NCBI GenBank assembly: GCA_023265395.1
Contig: JAHFTX010000012.1
Span: 1 to 64,000, forward strand
DNA: 64,000 nt
Reading direction: 5' to 3'
From: Thermoplasmata archaeon
Lineage (GTDB): Archaea; Thermoplasmatota; DTKX01; JAHFTX01
The notes under the pieces were generated by a model. It ran no database searches, was not told the origin of the DNA, and saw only the letters and a list, made by a program, of their open reading frames with translations. The position numbers were made by a program, and so were the translations under genes. Positions 34,916-42,658 of this stretch are shown one piece after another (the stretch's first letter is position 1; every line of letters begins with the position of its first letter).

Positions 34916-36516
34916 CACCCCATCCCACCGTGGAAGTGGCCAGGGTGCGAATGGTAGCCGAAGCCCCGGCGGGAGCCGTACCACCGCCGCCGGTAGCCTC
35001 CCCAGTAGACGTGGTCGGAGTGCCCGGCGCGGTACCAGAACCACGAAGGCTGATAGTTGGCGACCGCCGCCTGCTGCACCTGGTAGTGGACCTTGAGGTA
35101 GTGTTGCGGCAGGAGGACCGAGCTATAGAAGGCCTGGCTCAGGACAGGGAACTGTGCACCGTCGATCCTGCGGGGGTCGAGCCCTCGGGCGATGGCGAAG
35201 ACCGCAGGGTTCTGGAGCACCAGCAGGGCCAGAGAGGCGTCCTCGCGCGGTGAGGCCCCGACCTGCCGTCGCGCCATGGCCCGGATCGCGCGGTCGAAGT
35301 GCGCCAGCACCTCGGCGGGGCCCAGGGGCGAGAGGGCGGCGAAGGCCGCGGCAATCTCGGGATGATCGACCCGTTGGCGCAATTGCGGGAAGAGGGTGCC
35401 GAACCGGTCGATGGCCCGCTGGAGCTCGCCCGTGCCCATGGTGAGCATCGCCGCCACGGAGGTGCGGGTCGCCGGCTGGTCGATCCCGATGGCTGAGAGC
35501 GGTTGGTTGAGCCCCCCCAGGTGCTCGAGCGTCTGCTCGAGGGGCCGCGGCTGGACCAGGAGCGCCGCAGCCAGCGGGGGGTCCCCGGGGAGCAGCTGCA
35601 TCAGCCGCGAGGCCAGCTGGCCCGCCGCAGGGGTAACCTGCTCGATGGGCAACGCTGCGAGCACCGCTGCCGCGGCCGTGCGCTTGGCAGCGTCCATCGG
35701 CACGCTCCAGAGCGCACGGATCGCTTCGTAGAAGGGACGATGGTCGGGACTGCTGCTGCTGGCGGTAAGGATCATCGCCGCGGCCAGCCCGCCCATCCCC
35801 GGATCCCCCTGGGAGGTCTGCTGGAAGTTGTCCAGGAAGCGCGGCACGGTGAGCTCAGGCGGCTCGGGCAGACCCGCCAGCACGAAGGCCACCGGGCGCA
35901 GGTCGGTCGGCGAGACCGTCGCGCCCAATCGCGCCATCAGCTGCTGGTGGATCTGGCTCCCCAGGGTGATGCGATGTTCGAGCCATGCATCGACCGCGGC
36001 GTTCCACTCGAGGACCTGCTCGAGGTTCGCGGTGCCCAGCACCTCAGGCGGGAGCGCCTCGAGGTCGCGCAGCACCTCCCAGCCCTGTCGGTTGATGGCG
36101 TAGGCGCTCTGGGTCGCTGCGCTATAGGCCAGCCGGGCGAGGGAGGCTTGGATCCGCATGATCTCGAGGGTCCGTGAACGGATCGCCGCCAGCTCCTGGC
36201 GCGTCGAGGTGCGCTCGGCAGCGGCATCGCGCTCGGGGCCCTCCTCTCCCTTGGCCCCCAGCAACTTGCCCAGCAGCGAGGCGTTGGAGCGGTCCAGCTC
36301 CATCTCGAGCCGGTGGACCTTGCCCATCAGCTCTTGCTGTCGCGCCACCAAGGTGGGAAGCTCGGCGACCTCCTTCTTGCGTTGCCCCAGCTCCCATTCC
36401 GAGAGGATGTCCACCAGTCCGCGCTTGACGAGGTCTTGTCCCTCGATGGCATCGAGGCTCACCTGGTCGTTGTCCCGGACGGTCCGCAACAGCGCCAGAG
36501 CGCGGTCAGAACGCAT
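34915..36516 (-). CDS. Coiled-coil protein with aromatic/Gly/His tail
   Basis: About 533 residues and no recognised domain. Residues about 25-130 form charged heptad-like helices (coiled coil). The middle is alpha-helical and Leu/Ala-rich. The last ~45 residues are strikingly rich in Tyr, Trp, Gly, His and Arg (WFWYRAGHSDHVYWGG and on to HFHGGMG). No signal peptide or TM helix. ATG 36516 overlaps the upstream stop by ATGA, which refutes the longer ORF-track start. The fifth gene of the array; possibly a cytosolic scaffold. Confidence 0.65.
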   Translation of the reverse strand: MRSDRALALLRTVRDNDQVSLDAIEGQDLVKRGLVDILSEWELGQRKKEVAELPTLVARQQELMGKVHRLEMELDRSNASLLGKLLGAKGEEGPERDAAAERTSTRQELAAIRSRTLEIMRIQASLARLAYSAATQSAYAINRQGWEVLRDLEALPPEVLGTANLEQVLEWNAAVDAWLEHRITLGSQIHQQLMARLGATVSPTDLRPVAFVLAGLPEPPELTVPRFLDNFQQTSQGDPGMGGLAAAMILTASSSSPDHRPFYEAIRALWSVPMDAAKRTAAAAVLAALPIEQVTPAAGQLASRLMQLLPGDPPLAAALLVQPRPLEQTLEHLGGLNQPLSAIGIDQPATRTSVAAMLTMGTGELQRAIDRFGTLFPQLRQRVDHPEIAAAFAALSPLGPAEVLAHFDRAIRAMARRQVGASPREDASLALLVLQNPAVFAIARGLDPRRIDGAQFPVLSQAFYSSVLLPQHYLKVHYQVQQAAVANYQPSWFWYRAGHSDHVYWGGYRRRWYGSRRGFGYHSHPGHFHGGMG

Positions 36517-37892
36517 CAGTGGCCCCCTCCTTGGATCAGGTCGGGCCCCAGCATCCCGGCAGCGGCTCCCGCGATGGCCGGCCCGGTCGCTCCTTGCAGC
36601 GCCGCCGCCACGCTGGGTGGATGCACTGGTAGATCGAGCAGGGGCACGCGCACCGTCTCTCCGAGCAGTCCCGGCGGATGCAGCAGCAACCAGAGCCGCT
36701 GGCCCTCCCACTCGGTACGGGCGATGGGGTCATCCTGCAGTGCCATGGGCAACAGGCCAGCCAGCGTCTGGCGCCATTGCGCCCAGCGCACGGGTTGCCC
36801 TTCCAGCTCCATCGCGGCGCCCCACAGACGTGTGACGGCATAGAATAGTTCGTAGCACGTACGCCCGAACTGCTCGCGCTGCACCTTGTGCACCCATCCG
36901 GGGGTCGGCAAGCGCACCGGCTCGAGCCCTTCGAGGTCGGCAAAGTAGAGCGTGCCGTCGGGCGCGATCACCGCATCCTTGTCCAGCCACACGTCGCGGT
37001 AGTCCATCCCTACCCACCCAGGGCCCTCGAACAGGCCATGTTCCTCGCCAAGGTCTCCCCTGCCCGCTGGCCGCAAGGTGCGGCACAGCACAGTGGTCGC
37101 TGCCACCCCCGAGGCGAGCATGCGCAGGATGCGCTCCTCCAGTGGGAGGGAGCTGAGCTGGGCGGTGGCGGCGATGACCTCCATCGGGTCGTTGCCGGCG
37201 CTGACCGAGCCGCCGAAGTAGACACGTACGTTTGAGGGAACCAAGCGGAGCTCCTGGACTGCTGGCCCATCGAATCGCCGCAGCCACCAGTGCTGCGCTG
37301 CGAAATCTGCCGCCTCTTCTGGGAGCGCCACGACCGCGACCGACGGGCAGATCCGGAACCCACACACATCGGAGGGGTCGTCGGGGGATGCGAGGGCCGA
37401 GAGTGCCAGCGAGCCGTCGGTGTTGGGCAGCCCCTGCGCGCCATAGGCGCTCGAGCCAAACCACTCCTCGGAGGTCACCCACGGGCTTTCTAGCTCGGGC
37501 AGGGGCTCCCCAGCCCGAGCGGGCACACCGCGCATCCGCGCAGCGGTCTGCTCGGTCATCGGCCCGTCGCCATAGAGGTCGGACCGGGTACCGACCCCCT
37601 TGACGCTGAGGACGAACCCTTGTCCAGAGAGGTCGACCCGTTGCTGCGGCAGGATCGCACACCTGTTGTCGTCGGCGATCGCACGAACCTCCCCCCTGGC
37701 TGGGGCGCCGCAAGCTGCAGCAAAGCGCGGCGGGAGGAACCACCGAATCCCGCCGATGGATTCAAGGCTCTGCGCTAGGAGCGGGTTGCTGCGCAACGCC
37801 TGGGCCTCTGCGAAGACCAGGGGACGGTCCTCCTCGCGAACGAGCAGCGGCGGAAGGATGCCGATGTGATGGGGTTGCGGAGGAGTGTACAT
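36516..37892 (-). CDS. Unrecognised 458-residue protein
   Basis: A soluble protein with no domain I can name. Conserved-looking features are a Trp/Phe-rich segment (WVTSEEWFGSSAYG), an ICPSVAVVALPEEAA strand-helix, and Y-R-D-V-W-L-D-K-D followed by APDGTLYFADLEG. The last faintly recalls the catalytic and DFG loops of kinase-like folds, but there is no clear ATP-binding lysine. ATG 37892 lies 5 nt after the stop of the TM-GNAT gene and the gene overlaps the next one by ATGA, so it is tightly coupled to both. Confidence 0.6.
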   Translation of the reverse strand: MYTPPQPHHIGILPPLLVREEDRPLVFAEAQALRSNPLLAQSLESIGGIRWFLPPRFAAACGAPARGEVRAIADDNRCAILPQQRVDLSGQGFVLSVKGVGTRSDLYGDGPMTEQTAARMRGVPARAGEPLPELESPWVTSEEWFGSSAYGAQGLPNTDGSLALSALASPDDPSDVCGFRICPSVAVVALPEEAADFAAQHWWLRRFDGPAVQELRLVPSNVRVYFGGSVSAGNDPMEVIAATAQLSSLPLEERILRMLASGVAATTVLCRTLRPAGRGDLGEEHGLFEGPGWVGMDYRDVWLDKDAVIAPDGTLYFADLEGLEPVRLPTPGWVHKVQREQFGRTCYELFYAVTRLWGAAMELEGQPVRWAQWRQTLAGLLPMALQDDPIARTEWEGQRLWLLLHPPGLLGETVRVPLLDLPVHPPSVAAALQGATGPAIAGAAAGMLGPDLIQGGGH

Positions 37893-37896
37893 CAGC

Positions 37897-39564
37897 TCAC
37901 CTGCGGAACACCGGCGAACCACCGCGCGACTGACCGCGGCTGGTCAGGAACGATTGGCCGGCGACGGTGAATCCCAGCTGCTGGTAGATGCGCGCCGAGG
38001 GGGTGTTCCAGGTGGCCACCTCGGTGAGCGCCTGCGGTATCCCCAGCGCGGCGAGCGCCTCGATGCGCGCCTTGACGAGGTCGGCGCCGACGCCGCGGTT
38101 GCGCCAGGTCGGGTGGACCGTCAGCCCATAGAGCCGTCCCAGCTGCGGGGAGATGTTGCAGAAGCCAAACCCGACGATGGCGCCCTGGTATTCGGCGACG
38201 AAGGCGAGGTCGTCGCTGGTGAGCGTGCGGTCCACCCACCGCTGCACGGCCACGCCGTAGACGCTCTTGGCCAGCGTGACGATCGCCGGGCCGTCCTTGG
38301 GTGTCGCCGGGCGCACGAGCTGCCCGTCGAATCCCAGACGCGCACGGGTCCCCCCGACATAGAGATCGTAAGTCTCGACGCGCGTGCCCTCGAGGCCGAT
38401 CTCGCTGAAGAAGTCTCGCGACCGGCTGTAGCGGAGCAGTTCGTCGGCCAGCCGTGGGTCATCGGCATAGAGCGAGACGGTGCGCGACTCGCGGTCGCCG
38501 ATCACGACCCCGCGCAGCGCCTCCCCATCGAGCGCGATCCAGACCCGCTCCTTGGCCTCGGCAGCCCGCTCGACCATCTCGGCGACGAAGGGGCTGTAGT
38601 AGGAGCGGAAGGAGAGGCGCAGGTGGTGGATCCCCTGGCCCGTGCCTAACCGGCGCAGTTTGGGCCGGACCGTCGTGCCATCGAAGGTGACGAGCCGCAC
38701 CCGTCGGGGGCCGTAGCGGCGGTGGACGACCAGCCCGATGACCACAAAGAGGACGCCCAGCCCTAGTCCGTAGGTGGCCCCGACCATCCACCAGCTGACC
38801 TGGAACCCGAAGCTCTGTGGCGTGATCTCGGTGACGGTGTGGAGGTGGAAGCCACCGATGAAGTCGATTCCTTCGTCATCCTCGGAGTAGTCCGCCGTGA
38901 TCAAGTACCCTGTGTGGGGATCGAAGTAGAGCGTGTTGCTGTAGGTCGCATAGGCAGTCCCGTAACTATCGTTGCGCTCGAATCCGCCACGATCCACCAG
39001 CCGTGTCGACTCCAGTGGCGTGGCGCCCCGCCACACGACTGCATGGGGCTCAGCGACGCTCAGTTGTTGGTCGCTGCTGGGGACAGAGCCGCCCAGGGCG
39101 GGGATGTGCTCGATGTGGAACCAGACGGCGAGGGTGCTGCTGTTGGCGCCTGCGTACGCCTCCCCGAGGTCGTTGTCACCGACGTAGGTACGCTCGACTC
39201 GGTCGAAGGTGAACACACCACGGATCCGTCCGGAATCCGTCGCGCCGTCGCTACCCGAGAAGGTCCATTTGACGTTGGCGCGGAACCGCACCTGGTGGGT
39301 ATCGACCGTCAGGATCTCATAGGTACCCGAGCTCTCACTGCGGTCGCTATAGTCGTAGTAATCCCCCCATCCGCCATCGACGGTGACCACCTCGTGCACT
39401 GAGAACCTCTGCCCCGCATGGGGTGCCTGACCACCGGAGGCCGCAGCGCCGCCAAGCATGCTCAAGCCTGCGCCCAGAAGCAACAACCCGATGAGCGCAG
39501 TGGCAGCGCCGCGACGTCCCGTTCCCGCTCGTGCCCGCCTGCCCGTTCGCACGGGCTCGACCAC
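37897..39564 (-). CDS. Transmembrane GNAT acetyltransferase with extracytoplasmic domain
   Basis: About 555 residues. A basic-then-hydrophobic signal segment (RRARAGTGRRGAATALIGLLLL) leads to an extracytoplasmic beta-rich domain (about 50-245) of no known family. A transmembrane helix at about 252-282 (WMVGATYGLGLGVLFVVIGLVV) ends in RRYGPRR. The cytoplasmic half ends in a GNAT domain (about 415-550) with the acetyl-CoA loop RNRGVGADLV near 488 and an LYGLTVHP strand before it. Between them is an unclassified segment that may be a degenerate second GNAT. The start is GTG at 39564. The layout suggests outside-to-inside signalling through acetylation. Confidence 0.75.
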   Translation of the reverse strand: MVEPVRTGRRARAGTGRRGAATALIGLLLLGAGLSMLGGAAASGGQAPHAGQRFSVHEVVTVDGGWGDYYDYSDRSESSGTYEILTVDTHQVRFRANVKWTFSGSDGATDSGRIRGVFTFDRVERTYVGDNDLGEAYAGANSSTLAVWFHIEHIPALGGSVPSSDQQLSVAEPHAVVWRGATPLESTRLVDRGGFERNDSYGTAYATYSNTLYFDPHTGYLITADYSEDDEGIDFIGGFHLHTVTEITPQSFGFQVSWWMVGATYGLGLGVLFVVIGLVVHRRYGPRRVRLVTFDGTTVRPKLRRLGTGQGIHHLRLSFRSYYSPFVAEMVERAAEAKERVWIALDGEALRGVVIGDRESRTVSLYADDPRLADELLRYSRSRDFFSEIGLEGTRVETYDLYVGGTRARLGFDGQLVRPATPKDGPAIVTLAKSVYGVAVQRWVDRTLTSDDLAFVAEYQGAIVGFGFCNISPQLGRLYGLTVHPTWRNRGVGADLVKARIEALAALGIPQALTEVATWNTPSARIYQQLGFTVAGQSFLTSRGQSRGGSPVFRR

Positions 39565-39600
39565 AGCGGGCAGGCAGATAACGCTTGGCGTCGACGGCCC

Positions 39601-42594
39601 CTACTCCGTCGGCGGTGGCGGCAGTGAGCGTCGATGCGCGCGCACCCACCGGACGGCCACGAGGAGAGTCGCGACCAGCAGGAAGGTCGCCCCCAACCCC
39701 CCGCCCACAGGTCCATCGAGGCGCTCGGCGAGGCTGGGCTCGACCACGTCCACCTCCACCGAGGTGCGGTTGGTGTTCCCCGCGTGGTCCACCACTTCCA
39801 AGCTCACCGTGTGGCGGCCGGAGCGCTCAAAGGCATGGCTGATGGTGCCCGCGGTGCTGACGCGCGACTGGCCTTCGTCGAAGAAGAAGCGGTAGGTGAC
39901 AATCCCCTGGTCGTCCTCGCTGTCACTGCCGTCGAGCAGCACGAGGCTGCCGGCACTCACGCGCTGCGGGACCAGCAGCACCGGTTGTGGTGGGACGAAG
40001 TCGCTGCGCACCTGCAGGTGCTGTGGCTCCTGCTGGTTGCCCGCGGCGTCGGTGGCCCAGTAGGTCCACCGGTGGTCCCCCCCGGGCAGCGCCATCGGCC
40101 CCTCGTACCGCACGGGCGCCGCAGAATCCTCTTGGATGAGGACCGTCACAGGGGAGCCATGGTCCTCCACCTCGGTTGCGAGCGTCAGGGTGACGCGGGA
40201 GGAGAGCCACTGGGGCGCGCCGTCAGAGTCGGGGCTCGGCAACGGTTGCACCGTCGCTCCCGACCACGGGACGGAAGTGTCCACAGCCATCGCCAGGACG
40301 ACCGGCGGGGAGCGGTTCCCCGCAGGGTCGGTGGCGATGCAGCGGACCTCGTGCGCACCCTCGGGGATTACCAATGGTGCCTTGACGAGCGAGGCGCCGG
40401 GCGAGACCACCTCCACATCCAGGTCGCACTGGACGGTCGCCTCAGGGTCGGTCAAGGGCTGGACGTGCGCGCGTGATCGGTACCACCCCTGGCTGCCGTC
40501 GGGCAGAGGCGGGTCGGCGACCAGCGCCAGGCTCGGGGGCTGCGAGTCTATTCGCAGTACCAGCTGCTGGGACGACCCGATGTTGCCCGCCACGTCGACG
40601 GCAGCGTAGTGGAGCGTGTGGGTCCCCTCGCGGCCGATCAACGGCCCAGCGTACGGGAAGGAGGCCTCGTCGTCCCACCAGAAGTCGATTGCGTCGTCGC
40701 TGCTGAGGGTGACCGAGGGCGGGTGGGTGTACCATCCCTGGGAACCGTCCGGCGTCACCGGGGTGACGAGCGCACTGGCGTTGGGTGGTGTGCGGTCGAC
40801 CTTCAGATGCAACGCACGAGGCTCGCCGATGTTCCCCGCCAGATCGACGGCCCAGTACCAGAGGTCATGCACCCCCTCTGGTGCGAACAGCGGCTGGGTA
40901 TAGTTGGTCGCCGCATCGGCATCGAGGCGAAAGCGCACCTGAGCGTCCTGCTCGCTGCGCAGCGTCACCTGCGGTGTTGAGCGGTACCATCCTTCGTCGC
41001 CGTCGGGTTGTGGCGGATCGATCTCTGCCGACGCCGTCGGCGCCGTCATGTCGAGCACCACATGGCGTGCCTGGGAATCCTCACGATTGTCCAGCAGGTC
41101 GGTGGCGAACCACTGCAGCAAGTTGTCTCCTTCGACGAAGGTGGGCTGGGGTGAGACGGCGCCGCCCGAAGGGCTCGTCTGGGGCGCCCCGGTGTCGACC
41201 CAGTAGGTCATCGTCGATGGCTCGTCGGTATGGAAAGAGACGATCGGTGGCTTGTTGAACGCCGTAGCGTCCTCGGGAGGCGCCGAAGGGCTGAGCAGGA
41301 GGGTCGAGACCGGTGGCGGTAGCCCGAGCCTCACGTCGAGGGAGAAGTGCGTCGCGCTGCCGCTGCTAGCGATCCCATCGAGGCGGACCCCGCTGTCGCT
41401 CCCATCGGTGCGCCGGCTGTCGGGGTTGGAGGTGTTGGTCAGCGTGTCGAACCCATCGCTCCCATCCCAGAGGGAATCCAGCGCGAAGATAGCGCCTCCA
41501 GGTGGCGAATCCAGCAGCTGGGGCCAGGTCCCCTCGACGAGGTCGACGCGTCGACGCGAGTCATCGCTGTTGGAGATCCGACCGAGGTCGACATGCCAGA
41601 CGAGCAAGCCTTCGCCGGGCAAGCTCGCGTCGAAGCCGGTTCGTTGGCGGACCTCCAGGAGGAAGAACTCCTCGGAGTCGATGGGGATGACCGCCACCTG
41701 CCGGGAGGTCTCGACCGCATCCAGCTCCAGGTGAGTCGGCGAGGTGGTCACGATTTGCACCCTTACCCATCCTAGCTGCCACTTGCTGGGGCCGCTCAAC
41801 TGCGGGGGAAGGTCCAGCGTGTCGCCCCACCCCAGCAGGTCCCATCCCCCGACGCCGAGGCTGGTCCCATCAGGGTCTCGCAGCAGAACGAGCCCGAGGT
41901 CCTCGCACAACAGGCGGCTGACCCGCGCGGTCGGCGCGACCACCGAGGAGAGCAGGTAGCTGGGGATCGTCACCCCGTCGCGGACGACGCCCGAGAGGGT
42001 GGCGTGATGGCTCCACACTTGTGGGTCGCCGATGGAGGAGGTGCCGCCGTCTCCGTCATCCTCGTCGGGGATTCCCGGATGCAGCAGCACCAGCACGTCG
42101 AGCAGCCCGTCCCCATCCTCGTCGTAGAGTGAGAAGTCCACAGCGGCATCGACCGCATCGATCGCCTCGAGGGCCAGTTGCTGGCCGTTGGCCAGTCCCG
42201 GTGGAGGGTCGCTGCTGGTGTCGAAGAGGCCGTAATGGCCCTCGCTGCCGGTAAGATTGACCCAATCGGCAGGTGCGTCCCCCTGCAGCGTGAGGTTGTC
42301 CCCGCTGCTTTGGGAGAAGTACTCGGCCATCGAGGCGGAACCGGTGGTCGGGTCGAGGTAGCGGTCGGCGATCTCCGTCGGCGTCGTCGACGGCGCTGGC
42401 ACGTCGGTGAATGCGACCAGCAGGATGAGCACCCGTGCGTCGGCTTGCACCGGCGTCGGCGGCGTCGACGGGTCGTCGTTGAGCGACCGTGACGAAGGAT
42501 CCAGGTGCGTCGGCGGCGCCCCCACCACCGTTGGAGTCGGAAGGCTTAGCAGCACCACGGCGGCGACGATGGCCACTGCGCCGATGGAGCCCAT
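39601..42594 (-). CDS. M6-peptidase-like surface protein, active site lost
   Basis: About 997 residues from the ATG at 42594. After a signal peptide, residues to about 420 follow the M6 (immune inhibitor A-like) plan: YFSQSSGDNLTLQG, the DEDGDGLLDVLVLLHPG strand, a WSHHATL segment, and GVGGWDLLGWGD with KWQLGWV. Where active M6 enzymes have HEFGH before DLGL, this protein has RLLCE (about 227-231), so the zinc site is gone. Five Ig-like repeats with GWY...P.VTL, a PKD-like domain and one C-terminal transmembrane helix follow. It may bind peptides or surfaces rather than cleave. Confidence 0.82.
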   Translation of the reverse strand: MGSIGAVAIVAAVVLLSLPTPTVVGAPPTHLDPSSRSLNDDPSTPPTPVQADARVLILLVAFTDVPAPSTTPTEIADRYLDPTTGSASMAEYFSQSSGDNLTLQGDAPADWVNLTGSEGHYGLFDTSSDPPPGLANGQQLALEAIDAVDAAVDFSLYDEDGDGLLDVLVLLHPGIPDEDDGDGGTSSIGDPQVWSHHATLSGVVRDGVTIPSYLLSSVVAPTARVSRLLCEDLGLVLLRDPDGTSLGVGGWDLLGWGDTLDLPPQLSGPSKWQLGWVRVQIVTTSPTHLELDAVETSRQVAVIPIDSEEFFLLEVRQRTGFDASLPGEGLLVWHVDLGRISNSDDSRRRVDLVEGTWPQLLDSPPGGAIFALDSLWDGSDGFDTLTNTSNPDSRRTDGSDSGVRLDGIASSGSATHFSLDVRLGLPPPVSTLLLSPSAPPEDATAFNKPPIVSFHTDEPSTMTYWVDTGAPQTSPSGGAVSPQPTFVEGDNLLQWFATDLLDNREDSQARHVVLDMTAPTASAEIDPPQPDGDEGWYRSTPQVTLRSEQDAQVRFRLDADAATNYTQPLFAPEGVHDLWYWAVDLAGNIGEPRALHLKVDRTPPNASALVTPVTPDGSQGWYTHPPSVTLSSDDAIDFWWDDEASFPYAGPLIGREGTHTLHYAAVDVAGNIGSSQQLVLRIDSQPPSLALVADPPLPDGSQGWYRSRAHVQPLTDPEATVQCDLDVEVVSPGASLVKAPLVIPEGAHEVRCIATDPAGNRSPPVVLAMAVDTSVPWSGATVQPLPSPDSDGAPQWLSSRVTLTLATEVEDHGSPVTVLIQEDSAAPVRYEGPMALPGGDHRWTYWATDAAGNQQEPQHLQVRSDFVPPQPVLLVPQRVSAGSLVLLDGSDSEDDQGIVTYRFFFDEGQSRVSTAGTISHAFERSGRHTVSLEVVDHAGNTNRTSVEVDVVEPSLAERLDGPVGGGLGATFLLVATLLVAVRWVRAHRRSLPPPPTE

Positions 42595-42658
42595 GTCCGA
42601 TGGGTGGTCGCCCGGGTACAAAGCGTTCACGGAAGCGGCTCGAAACGCCGACTTCGAC

